Positions 54,674 to 62,059 of a stretch of 62,059 bases of DNA are shown one piece after another. The notes below the pieces were generated by a model, which saw only the letters and a list, made by a program, of their open reading frames with translations, did no database searches and was not told the DNA's origin. Location of the stretch: positions 1 to 62,059 of the forward strand of contig QHWT01000047.1 in NCBI GenBank assembly GCA_003222675.1. The letters are read 5' to 3'. The position numbers and the translations under genes are program-made. This DNA comes from Acidobacteriota bacterium (lineage in GTDB: Bacteria; Acidobacteriota; Vicinamibacteria; Vicinamibacterales; 2-12-FULL-66-21). The number at the start of each line of letters is the position of its first letter. Positions within the stretch are counted from its first letter, which is position 1.

Positions 54674-56322
54674 CAGCGTTGTCCGATGCGCGAGGAGCGA
54701 GGGCCGAGGGCCGAGGGCCGAGATCCGAGGGTCGAGATCAGAGGGCTGTCGGCCGCGGGCCGCGGGGCGAGGGTCGAAGACTCGTCTGACGCCCGGAGCC
54801 CGGAGCCGGGAGACCGCGTCGATGCCGCCGCCGGCAGCGTTCCATGGATCCGATCCACGACCCGGACCACCGCCGGCTCCATCGGCTTCAAGAACACGCC
54901 CGGAAATATGCCCATGGCGATCGCCGTCGCGATCGTCGGGATCATGATCGCCCACTCACGCGGCGAGAGGTCAGGAAGCCGCCGGTTCTCTTCGTTCGTG
55001 ACGTCGCCGTAGTTCACGCGTTGAAACATCCAGAGCATGTAAACGGCCGAGAGGATCACTCCCGTCGCGGCAATCGCCGCGACCTTCGGGTGCCAGCGGA
55101 ACGCGCCGAGAAGAATCAGGAACTCACCGATGAAGCCATTCATCCCGGGCAGCGCGATCGACGACAGCGTGATCAGCAGGAATGCGGCGACCAGGCGCGG
55201 CATCACCGCCTTCAGCCCACCATATTCGGAGATGAGCCGCGTGTGCCGCCGGTCCGACAACATGCCGACGATGATGAAGAGGCCGCCCGTGCTGACACCG
55301 TGATTCAGCATCTGGTAGACCGCGCCCTGGACGCCGTTGACGTTGACGGCGCACAGGCCCAGCACGACGAAGCCGAGGTGGCTGACGCTCGAGTACGCCA
55401 CCAGCTTCTTCATGTCCGGCTGCACCATCGCGACGAGGGCGCCGTAGACGATGCCGACCACCGCAAGCGCCGCAATGTACGGCGCGAACTCGGCGGCGGC
55501 GGTCGGGAACAGCGGGAATGCGAAGCGGAGCAACCCGTAAGTGCCCATCTTCAGCATCACGCCCGCGAGGATGACGGAGCCCGCCGTCGGCGCCTCGACG
55601 TGTGCGTCTGGGAGCCACGTATGAAACGGAAAGAGCGGCACCTTGATCACGAACGCCAGCGTGAACGCGAGGAAGAACCATGTCTCCATCGTTCGCGACA
55701 ATGCGGTGCCGTAGAGTTGCAGCAGATCGAAGCTGAGCGTCCCGGTGGACGAGGCGTGCGCGTAGCCCAGGCCGATGATCGCGACGAGCATCAGGATGCT
55801 GCCGACCATCGTGTAGAGGATGAACTTCACCGCGGCGTAGATGCGCCGCTCGTAGCCCCAGATCCCGATGAGGAAATACATCGGGATGAGCACGGCATCC
55901 CAGAAGATGTAAAAGAGGAACAGGTCGAGCGAGACGAACACGCCGAGCATTGCCGTCTCGAGCACGAGCATGAAGAACGAGAACAGCTTCACGCTCTCGT
56001 GCACCGACTGCCATGACGTGAGCAGCGCGAGCGGCGTCAAGAACCCGGTCAGCACGACGAGAAACAGGCTGATGCCGTCCACGCCGAGGTGATACGAGAT
56101 GCCGAACTGCGGCAGCCACTCGTGTTGCTCGACGAACTGGAATTCGGCCGTCGACGCGTTGAACTGCATCCAGAGCCACAGCGTCGAAGCGAACGAGACG
56201 AGCGACACGGCGAGCGCCGCATAGCGCACGATCGGCTCGCGCTCAGCACGATCCCCGCGGCCGCCCAGCAGCAATACCAGGACGGCGCCCACGAGCGGGA
56301 GAAACACAATCGTTGAAAGCAT
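54673..56322 (-). CDS. nuoM: NADH-quinone oxidoreductase subunit M with a repeat-encoded C-terminal tail
   Basis: Proton-pumping membrane subunit, 549 residues. Family motifs: YHLGVDGISLFLVVLTGFLTPL, FYIFWDAVLIPMYFLIGIWG, FKVPLFPFHTWLPDAHVEAPT (as VIKVPLFPFH), MLKMGTYGLLRFAFPLFP, DMKKLVAYSSVSHLGFVVLG and LPGMNGFIGEFLIL. The normal end is near VVRVVDRIHG (about residue 500). The last ~48 residues (LPAAASTRSPGSGLRASDESS and on) are read from GCGAGGGCCGAGGG-type words and are absent from homologues. The tail ends at the TGA overlapping nuoN. Confidence 0.97.
   Translation of the reverse strand: MLSTIVFLPLVGAVLVLLLGGRGDRAEREPIVRYAALAVSLVSFASTLWLWMQFNASTAEFQFVEQHEWLPQFGISYHLGVDGISLFLVVLTGFLTPLALLTSWQSVHESVKLFSFFMLVLETAMLGVFVSLDLFLFYIFWDAVLIPMYFLIGIWGYERRIYAAVKFILYTMVGSILMLVAIIGLGYAHASSTGTLSFDLLQLYGTALSRTMETWFFLAFTLAFVIKVPLFPFHTWLPDAHVEAPTAGSVILAGVMLKMGTYGLLRFAFPLFPTAAAEFAPYIAALAVVGIVYGALVAMVQPDMKKLVAYSSVSHLGFVVLGLCAVNVNGVQGAVYQMLNHGVSTGGLFIIVGMLSDRRHTRLISEYGGLKAVMPRLVAAFLLITLSSIALPGMNGFIGEFLILLGAFRWHPKVAAIAATGVILSAVYMLWMFQRVNYGDVTNEENRRLPDLSPREWAIMIPTIATAIAMGIFPGVFLKPMEPAVVRVVDRIHGTLPAAASTRSPGSGLRASDESSTLAPRPAADSPLISTLGSRPSALGPRSSRIGQR
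54690..54790. repeat. CGAGGGC-word repeat encoding the nuoM tail
   Basis: GCGAGGGCCGAGGGCCGAGG and GAGATCCGAGGGTCGAGATC at 7-nt word spacing, then GGCGAGGGTCGAAGACTCG. In frame in nuoM. Related to the GACCTCG element at 56341-56468. Confidence 0.85.
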
Positions 56323-56340
56323 CAGTGCCTATCTGTCGAT

Positions 56341-56468
56341 GCGCGAGGGCCGAGGCCCGAGGCCCGCCGAAACACGCGAGCCACGGTGCTGAGATTCATC
56401 GCTCTTCGGACTTTGGACTTCCGACCTCGGACCTCGGACCTCGGACCTCGGACCTCGGACCTCGGACG
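56341..56468. repeat. GACCTCG-word repeat in the nuoL-nuoM spacer
   Basis: The left arm has GCGAGGGCCGAGGCCCGAGG. The right arm has six to seven GGACCTC-type units in exact 7-nt tandem (TCGGACCTCGGACCTCGG), preceded by TTCGGACTTTGGACTTCCG. It fills the whole spacer up to the nuoL stop. Confidence 0.92.
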
Positions 56469-58586
56469 TCATCTCATCAAATACCACCCCAGGATCAACA
56501 CGACCCCCAGGAACAACGACGCCGCGTATGCGCGGATTGAGCCGGTCTGCAGCCGGCGGAGGCTGCCACTGGCGCCCCGCACCGCGGCGCCCACGCCATT
56601 GACCGCGCCATCGATCAGCGCCGCGTCCGCTCCCTTCCAGAGCAGTAGCGTGGAGCCCTGCTTGATCGGCTGCACGATCGCCGCATCGTAGAGCTCGTCG
56701 ACGTGGTACTTGTTCAAGAGCAGCCGGTAGACCGGTGCCGCACTCTGCGCGACCCGCTCGGACGCCCCACGGTTCGGAAGCCAGAAGTACACCGCGAGAC
56801 CGATGCCCGCGACGGCCACGCCAAGCGACACGGCCATCAAAATGAGCTCGGTTCCGGTGTCGGCGGTCTCATGCGGCTCGACCCGGCCCAGCGCGACGAA
56901 TTCGCCCGGCGGCGGCGCGATCTGGAACTCGGAATTCGCCGGTGCGGTCGCGTGCGCCTCGAACGACGGGGCGAGAAACGCCTCGATTTCGTTGCTGCCG
57001 CCGAGCGCGTGGGGAATCCCGACGATTCCCGCGGCGATCGATCCAATCGCAAGCACAATCAGCACGATCGCCATCGCCGGCGGGGCGTCGTGCAGATGTG
57101 CCGCATGCCCGTGATCCACGTGGGCACGCGCGTGTCCGGGATCGGGGGTCCGGGGTGCGGGGGGCGACGAATGCGCCGCCGCATGTGCTCCATGCAGGTC
57201 GCCGGCGGCTGCCTGGGCCGCAGGTTCCTCCTCTTCCGGATGCTCCGGCGGCGCGTCATGCCGGCGTTCACCGTGGAAGGCGAGGAAGACGAGGCGGAAC
57301 ATGTAGGTCGCGGTAAGGAACGCGGTGAGCAGGCCGATTGCCCACATCACGGTCCTGCCCGACGAGAACGTTCTGAACAGAATTTCGTCCTTGCTGAAGA
57401 ATCCGGAGAGCGGAAAGATTCCGGCGATCGCGAGCGCGCCGATCACGAACGTCCAGTAGGTGATCGGCAGCCCCTTCTTCAATCCGCCCATGTTGCGCAG
57501 GTCCTGCTCGCCGGCGAGCGCGTGAATCACGGCGCCGGATCCGAGGAAGAGCAAGGCCTTGAAGAACGCGTGCGTGTAGAGATGAAAGATGCCGGCCGCA
57601 TAGGCGCCGACGCCCATCGCCAGGAACATGTATCCGAGCTGCGAGACGGTCGAGTACGCGAGCACGCGCTTGATGTCGTTCTGCACGAGGCCGATCGTGC
57701 CGGCCATGAGCGCCGTCGCGACGCCGATCCCTGCGACAATCGCGAGCGTGTACGGCGCGTGCGTGAAGAGCACCGCGTTCCGGCCGATCATGTAGACGCC
57801 CGCCGTCACCATCGTCGCCGCGTGAATCAGCGCCGAGACGGGTGTCGGCCCTTCCATCGCATCCGGCAGCCATACGTACAATGGAATCTGCGCCGACTTG
57901 CCCGTTGCGCCGAGAAACAGCAGCAGCGTGGCGATCGTGAGCACGCCCCACCCGGCCTCCGGCGCCCTCATGGCCACCTTCGAGGCGACCTCCTGGAAGT
58001 CGAGCGTCGAGAACGTCGCGAACAGCAGCAGCATCCCGAGGAGGAAACCAAAGTCGCCGATGCGATTGACGACGAACGCCTTCTTGCCCGCGTCGGCCGC
58101 CGATTTCTTGCGGAACCAGAAGCCGATGAGCAGGTACGAACAGAGTCCCACGCCCTCCCAGCCCACGAACATCACGGGGAAGTTCGCGCCGAGCACGAGC
58201 ACGAGCATGAACGCGGCGAAGAGGTTCAGGTACGAGAAGTAGCGCGCGTATTCGCTGTCAGTCTCCTCGTGCATGTAGGCGGTCGAGTAGATGTGGATCA
58301 GCGAGCCGATGCCGGTGACCACCAGGATCATCACCGACGCGAGCGGATCGAGGCGCAGCGCGAACGGAATCTGGAAGTCGCCCGAGGTGATCCAGCTGAA
58401 GACCGTCTGCTGGATCGCGTGGTCGACTCCACGCGACGCCGTAAGCGCCGACATCAAGGACACGACAAACGACGCGACCATCACCAGGCACGCGATGCCG
58501 CCCGACACAACCTTCGGCAGCCGGCGCCCGAGAAAGGCGTTGATGAGGAAGCCCACGAGGGGCAAAAGCGGAATCAGCAGCAGCAT
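56469..58586 (-). CDS. nuoL: NADH-quinone oxidoreductase subunit L
   Basis: Large antiporter-like membrane subunit with the long lateral helix, 705 residues. Landmarks: MLLLIPLLPLVGFLINAFLG, VGIGSLIHIYSTAYMHEETD-type loop, EGVGLCSYLLIGFW, AFVVNRIGDFGFLLGM, KSAQIPLYVWLPDAMEGPTPVSALIHAATMVTAGVYM, and NDIKRVLAYSTVSQLGYMFLAMG. The loop after helix ~13 (about residues 455-500) is His/Pro/Glu-rich and includes SSPPAPRTPDPGHARAHVDH, partly matching the CCGGATC/GGGGTGC word type, so it may also be repeat-derived. Helix HL region near the C-terminus is present. Confidence 0.97.
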   Translation of the reverse strand: MLLLIPLLPLVGFLINAFLGRRLPKVVSGGIACLVMVASFVVSLMSALTASRGVDHAIQQTVFSWITSGDFQIPFALRLDPLASVMILVVTGIGSLIHIYSTAYMHEETDSEYARYFSYLNLFAAFMLVLVLGANFPVMFVGWEGVGLCSYLLIGFWFRKKSAADAGKKAFVVNRIGDFGFLLGMLLLFATFSTLDFQEVASKVAMRAPEAGWGVLTIATLLLFLGATGKSAQIPLYVWLPDAMEGPTPVSALIHAATMVTAGVYMIGRNAVLFTHAPYTLAIVAGIGVATALMAGTIGLVQNDIKRVLAYSTVSQLGYMFLAMGVGAYAAGIFHLYTHAFFKALLFLGSGAVIHALAGEQDLRNMGGLKKGLPITYWTFVIGALAIAGIFPLSGFFSKDEILFRTFSSGRTVMWAIGLLTAFLTATYMFRLVFLAFHGERRHDAPPEHPEEEEPAAQAAAGDLHGAHAAAHSSPPAPRTPDPGHARAHVDHGHAAHLHDAPPAMAIVLIVLAIGSIAAGIVGIPHALGGSNEIEAFLAPSFEAHATAPANSEFQIAPPPGEFVALGRVEPHETADTGTELILMAVSLGVAVAGIGLAVYFWLPNRGASERVAQSAAPVYRLLLNKYHVDELYDAAIVQPIKQGSTLLLWKGADAALIDGAVNGVGAAVRGASGSLRRLQTGSIRAYAASLFLGVVLILGWYLMR

Positions 58587-58593
58587 CGTCTAT

Positions 58594-58673
58594 TGAATCG
58601 AAGGCTCGAAGGCGCAACAAAACAATTTGGTTCTCCTTCGATTCCTTCGGCTCCCCTTCGACCCTTCGATTGA
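58594..58673. repeat. GAAGG / CCTTCG word inverted repeat between nuoK and nuoL
   Basis: The left arm is TGAATCGAAGGCTCGAAGG. The right arm is CTCCTTCGATTCCTTCGG and CCCCTTCGACCCTTCGATTG. The loop includes CAACAAAACAATTTGG. Words of 7-8 nt, arms complementary. Confidence 0.82.
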
Positions 58674-58683
58674 AAAAGCAGCA

Positions 58684-58986
58684 TCACCATCTCAGCGTCG
58701 TGAATGCGTCAGGGCTCAACGTCTCCCGATGCCGGAACAACGAAATCACCAGCGCGAGTCCCACGGCGGCCTCGGCGGCCGCGACGGTCATGACGAAGAA
58801 CGTGATGATCTGCCCGTCGACCGTCCCGAGATAGCGCCCCACGGCGACGAACGTCAGGTTGACGGCGTTCAGCATGATCTCGATCGATAGCAGAATCGTG
58901 ATCAGGTTGCGGCGCAGGAACACGCCGGCCGTGCCGATCGAAAAGAGGATGCCCGAGAGCACCAGGAAATGATTCAGCGACAGCAC
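58684..58986 (-). CDS. nuoK: NADH-quinone oxidoreductase subunit K
   Basis: Small membrane subunit of 100 residues with three helices. MLSLNHFLVLSGILFSIGTA, GVFLRRNLITILLSIEIMLNAVNLTFV (with the conserved Glu residues) and FVMTVAAAEAAVGLALVISLFR. It begins one base after the nuoJ stop region and precedes nuoL. Confidence 0.97.
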   Translation of the reverse strand: MLSLNHFLVLSGILFSIGTAGVFLRRNLITILLSIEIMLNAVNLTFVAVGRYLGTVDGQIITFFVMTVAAAEAAVGLALVISLFRHRETLSPDAFTTLRW

Positions 58987-58987
58987 G

Positions 58988-59497
58988 TCACGCCTCCTTC
59001 CGCGCGATGACTACGGCGCCCACCATCGCGACGAGAATGAGAACCGACGTCACTTCAAAGGCAAATGCGTGGGTCGTGAAAATGCCGGCCCCGATGCGCG
59101 CGACGGAACTGATCGACCCGGTGAGGCCGGGATCGTTGCTGAACACCGTCGGGCTGATGCGCGAGAACGCCCAGATGGCCTCCGCCGCAAGCGCGAGCGA
59201 CAGGACCACCGCGACCTTCATCCCGTGCGGCCCGAGCGTCGGCGGGACGACCTCGTCCTCGGTGTGCGCGTTCAGCAGCATCACGACGAAGAGGAACAGC
59301 ACCATGATCGCCCCCGCATACACGATGATCTGCGTGACGGCGGTGAACGGCGCGTCGAGAAGGACGTAGAGGCCCGAGAGCGCGCCGAACGACACGATGA
59401 GCAGCATCACACTGTGCATGGGGTTGCGCTGCCCGATGACGAGCAGCGAGGCAACGACCGCGATGGCAGCGAAGACGTAGAACGCAATAACATCCAT
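58988..59497 (-). CDS. nuoJ: NADH-quinone oxidoreductase subunit J
   Basis: Membrane subunit of 169 residues with five helices. MDVIAFYVFAAIAVVASLLV, NPMHSVMLLIVSFGALSGLYVLLDAPFTAVTQIIVYAGAIMVLFLFVVMLLN, the last stretch being the diagnostic NuoJ motif. C-terminal helix TSVLILVAMVGAVVIARKEA. Between nuoH and nuoK; nuoI is missing from its usual place before nuoJ. Confidence 0.96.
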   Translation of the reverse strand: MDVIAFYVFAAIAVVASLLVIGQRNPMHSVMLLIVSFGALSGLYVLLDAPFTAVTQIIVYAGAIMVLFLFVVMLLNAHTEDEVVPPTLGPHGMKVAVVLSLALAAEAIWAFSRISPTVFSNDPGLTGSISSVARIGAGIFTTHAFAFEVTSVLILVAMVGAVVIARKEA

Positions 59498-59536
59498 GAG
59501 CCGTCAGCCTCAGCAGGCTGCTGAAAAAACGCAGCC

Positions 59537-60571
59537 TCATCCCAGCCAGATCACCAGCGCGGCCGTCACGATGAGATTGACAATGGCGACCGGCAGCAGG
59601 TACTTCCACCCGAACTCCATCAACTGGTCGTACCGATATCGCGGCAGCGTCCACCGCATCCACACGTAGAAGAAGAGCAGCGCGAGCGTCTTGATCAGGA
59701 ACCAGATCCATCCGAGCCAGTCAGGGAGGAACGGGCCAAGCCACCCTCCGAGGTACAGGCTCGTGGCCACCGCCGAGACCGTCACCATGTTCACGTACTC
59801 GGCGAGAAAGAAGAGGCCGAAGCTCATGCTGCTGTACTCGGTGTGATAGCCCGCGACGAGCTCCTGCTCTGCTTCAGGAAAGTCGAACGGCGCGCGGTTC
59901 GTTTCGGCCACACCTGCGGTGAAGAAAATCAGAAATCCGAGCGGCTGCAGGAATAGGTACCACCGCGGGATCAGGTGCCACCAGTAGCCGGACTGGTTCA
60001 TCACGACCTCGCGCAGCGAAAGCGAGCCGGCCAGCATTACGACTGCCGCGAGCGCCAGGCCGTACGAGATTTCGTAGCTGATCATCTGCGCCGACGAGCG
60101 GAGGCCGCCGAGCAGCGAGTACTTGCTGTTCGAGCTCCAGCCGGCAAGCACGATTCCGTACACGCCCATCGACGTGATCGCGAACACGACGAGGATGCCG
60201 ACGTTGACGTCCGTCACCTCGAGCCGCAGCGGTGGGTCCAGCAGCCCGAACAGCGTGATCTGCGTGCCGAACGGGACGACCGAGAATGCCGTCAGCGCGG
60301 CCGCGACGGAGATGATCGGCGCGAGTAAAAAAAGCAGCTTGTCGGCGGCCTTCGGGACCAGCTCCTCCTTCAGCAGTAGCTTGAACACATCGGCGAACGG
60401 CTGCAGCAATCCTTCGAACCCGACCCGATTGGGCCCGAGCCGGTCCTGGATGTAGGCGCAGACCTTCCGCTCCATCCAGACCATGAATGCCGAGGAGAGC
60501 ACCAGCATGTTCATCACGGCGAAGATGAGCACGAGGTGGGCGATGACGGTCGGGGTGATGAATGCTGGCAT
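59537..60571 (-). CDS. nuoH: NADH-quinone oxidoreductase subunit H
   Basis: Quinone-site membrane subunit. From the ATG at 60571 the product has 344 residues (MPAFITPTVIAHLVLIFAVM). Landmarks: VWMERKVCAYIQDRLGPNRVGFEGLLQPFADVFKLLLKE, GVYGIVLAGWSSNSKYSLLGGLRSSAQMISYE, NRAPFDFPEAEQELVAGYHTEYSS and the C-terminal RWTLPRYRYDQLMEFGWKYLLP. The open frame to 60613 adds 14 repeat-encoded residues. It directly follows nuoF, whereas nuoG is normally between them. Confidence 0.97.
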   Translation of the reverse strand: MPAFITPTVIAHLVLIFAVMNMLVLSSAFMVWMERKVCAYIQDRLGPNRVGFEGLLQPFADVFKLLLKEELVPKAADKLLFLLAPIISVAAALTAFSVVPFGTQITLFGLLDPPLRLEVTDVNVGILVVFAITSMGVYGIVLAGWSSNSKYSLLGGLRSSAQMISYEISYGLALAAVVMLAGSLSLREVVMNQSGYWWHLIPRWYLFLQPLGFLIFFTAGVAETNRAPFDFPEAEQELVAGYHTEYSSMSFGLFFLAEYVNMVTVSAVATSLYLGGWLGPFLPDWLGWIWFLIKTLALLFFYVWMRWTLPRYRYDQLMEFGWKYLLPVAIVNLIVTAALVIWLG

Positions 60572-60587
60572 ATCGGCTTGATCGCCT

Positions 60588-60662
60588 GTCAATGGCCAAT
60601 GATCAATGTTCAATGCTCAAGAAGATCGACTTGGACATTGAGCACTTCGCATTGAACATTGA
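60588..60662. repeat. TCAATGT / ACATTGA word inverted repeat in the nuoF-nuoH spacer
   Basis: The left arm has CAATGGCCAATGATCAATG and TTCAATGCTCAAG. The right arm has GGACATTGAGCACTTCG and CATTGAACATTGA. It stands where nuoG would usually be. Same word as at 37095-37185. Confidence 0.85.
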
Positions 60663-60682
60663 CGCCTCTCGCGAAGCCATCG

Positions 60683-61981
60683 TCAGTGAGCGACCTCTGC
60701 GACACCCTTCGCGCGCCAGTCGGCCGGCACGGTGCAGCGCCCTTCGCGAATGTGCGCCTCGTATTCGCCGCGGAAATGCTTCAGCGTCGTCAGCGGCGGC
60801 GTCGCCTCGGCATCGCCGAAGGCGCAGAGCGTCTTGCCGGCGATGTTGTTCGATATGCTCGTCAGCAGCTCGAGGTCGCGCATCTGCCCCTCGCCACGCT
60901 CGATGCGCGCGAGGATCTTCCAGAGCCAGTCGCCCCCCTCGCGACACGGCGTGCACTTGCCGCACGACTCGTGCTTGTAGAAGTGCATCAGGTTCATCGC
61001 CGCCCAGACCATGCAGGTCGTCTCGTCCATGACGATCATGCCGGCGGAACCGAGCATCGAGCCGGCCTTCTGCACGCTGTCGAAGCTGGCGGGAATGTCG
61101 AGTTGATCCGGAAGCAGGATCGGAACCGACGATCCGCCGGGGATCACCGCCTTGAGCTGGTGCCCCTCGCGGATGCCGCCGGCGCGATCGAAGATCAACT
61201 CCTTGATCGTCGTGTTCATCGACGCTTCATAGACGCCCGGCTTCTTCACGTGGCCGCTGATGCAGTACAGCTTCGGCCCGCCGTTCTTCTCGGGACCGAG
61301 CTTCGCGAACCACTCGGCGCCGTTGATCATGATGCACGGCAGGTTACAGAGCGTCTCCACGTTGTTCACCGCGGTCGGGCAGTCGTACAGACCCTGCACG
61401 GCCGGAAACGGCGGCTTGATGCGCGGCTGGGCGCGCTTGCCCTCGAGCGACTCGATGAGCGCCGTCTCTTCACCCGCCTCGTACGCGCCGGCGCCGCGGT
61501 GGATCACGATGTCGCAGTCCCACCCGCTGCCCATAACGTTCCTGCCGGCATAACCCTGTGCGTAGGCCTTCGCGAGCTCCGACTCCAGCACCTTCTGCAC
61601 GTGATAGAACTCGCCGCGAATGTAGATGTAGGCCATCTTCGCGCCGATCGCCCAGCAGCCGATGAGACACCCTTCGAAGAGCAGGTGCGGATTGCGCTCC
61701 ATGAGCACGTGATCCTTGAACGTGCCCGGCTCGCTCTCGTCCGCGTTGCAGGCGATGTACTTCGGCTTCGGCGTTTTCTTGTCGACGAACTGAAACTTCA
61801 TTCCCGTCGGGAAGCCCGCGCCGCCGCGCCCGCGCAGCCCCGACGCCTTCACCATTTCAATGATGTCGTTCGGCTGGGTCGCCAGCGCCTTTCTCAACCC
61901 TTGATACCCCTCGTGCTTGAGAAAGAAATCGAGCGTGTAGCTGTTTGATTCCTGAATGTATCGCGTGAGGATGGGTTCCAT
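60683..61981 (-). CDS. nuoF: NADH-quinone oxidoreductase subunit F
   Basis: NADH- and FMN-binding peripheral subunit, 432 residues. MEPILTRYIQESNSYTLDFF start, the NADH-binding ASGLRGRGGAGFPTGMKFQF, FMN-site region YIACNADESEPGTFKDH, PTAVNNVETLCNLPCI, and the 4Fe-4S motif SCGKCTPCREG with a downstream Cys in KTLCAFGDAEATP. Full length. First nuo gene read in the window on the minus strand; nuoE would be expected just outside. nuoG and nuoI are not between nuoF and nuoJ. Confidence 0.97.
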   Translation of the reverse strand: MEPILTRYIQESNSYTLDFFLKHEGYQGLRKALATQPNDIIEMVKASGLRGRGGAGFPTGMKFQFVDKKTPKPKYIACNADESEPGTFKDHVLMERNPHLLFEGCLIGCWAIGAKMAYIYIRGEFYHVQKVLESELAKAYAQGYAGRNVMGSGWDCDIVIHRGAGAYEAGEETALIESLEGKRAQPRIKPPFPAVQGLYDCPTAVNNVETLCNLPCIMINGAEWFAKLGPEKNGGPKLYCISGHVKKPGVYEASMNTTIKELIFDRAGGIREGHQLKAVIPGGSSVPILLPDQLDIPASFDSVQKAGSMLGSAGMIVMDETTCMVWAAMNLMHFYKHESCGKCTPCREGGDWLWKILARIERGEGQMRDLELLTSISNNIAGKTLCAFGDAEATPPLTTLKHFRGEYEAHIREGRCTVPADWRAKGVAEVAH

Positions 61982-61997
61982 CTAAATCGATTCCCCA

Positions 61998-62021
61998 GTA
62001 GGCCCGACCTTCAGGTCGGGC
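61998..62021. repeat. REP-type hairpin upstream of nuoF
   Basis: GTAGGCCCGACCTTCAGGTCGG then GC. The hairpin GCCCGACCTTCAGGTCGGGC spans 62002-62021 and belongs to the GTAGG-arm family. The last 38 bases of the window show no gene start. Confidence 0.8.
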
Positions 62022-62059
62022 GTGTTCGAATCAGCAAGATAGCTGGCTCGAAGCACGCC

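Overview
This is a high-GC bacterial chromosome segment. The best fit is Acidobacteriota, probably the Vicinamibacteria. Supporting signs are an IspD-IspF fusion, a very large TonB-dependent receptor with an N-terminal carboxypeptidase-regulatory-like domain, an RpoB with a Cys-rich insertion, and abundant hairpin repeats in the spacers. The assignment is inference from gene content; no 16S gene is present.

Layout. 1-9714 (minus): a core information block read right to left: tRNA-Thr, -Tyr, -Gly, -Thr, tuf, rpmG, tRNA-Trp, secE, nusG, rplK, rplA, rplJ, rplL, rpoB (cut by the window edge). 9850-13545 (minus): rlmB, gltX and the ispDF fusion. 13823-16715 (plus): a tightly coupled trio of PIG-L deacetylase, GT4 glycosyltransferase and GNAT-fold acyltransferase. 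16757-20034 (minus): plsC, a PIN/TRAM protein and a secreted amidohydrolase. 20308-22293 (plus): methionine salvage mtnB-mtnD-mtnC. 22346-29064 (minus): NCS2-type permease, Gfo/Idh oxidoreductase, radA, alr, dnaB. 29200-36901 (minus): rplI, rpsR, rpsF, pth, rplY, prs, tRNA-Gln, ispE (disrupted), a LolB-like lipoprotein, a TPR protein. 36919-43336: a Trm112-like small protein and a lipopolysaccharide/surface-glycan set (GT9, O-antigen-ligase-like protein, heptose-7-phosphate kinase, two more glycosyltransferases). 43368-48062: purH, cspA, two uncharacterised genes, selA. 48145-53168: TonB receptor and a DDAH-like enzyme. 53246-61981 (minus): complex I genes nuoF-H-J-K-L-M-N, with nuoG and nuoI absent from their usual places.

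Four things stand out. (1) rpoB carries an in-frame TGA exactly where homologues have a conserved Cys, followed at once by a good ribosome-binding site and an in-frame ATG. The same window encodes selA, so selenocysteine, split-subunit and sequencing-error readings must be separated. (2) More than 20 gene junctions carry elements made of 7-8 nt words repeated in short tandem, each junction or small group with its own word, often as two inverted arms. The same kind of material extends in frame into alr, a glycosyltransferase, nuoM and nuoL. (3) A second family of GTAGG...CCTAC hairpins supplies the stop codons of mtnC, the permease and selA. (4) Short regulatory layouts are visible: a 17-nt divergent gap with a palindromic -10 box, and a cspA leader with a terminator-like hairpin.

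All calls come from reading translations and motifs by eye. No database search or folding program was run.
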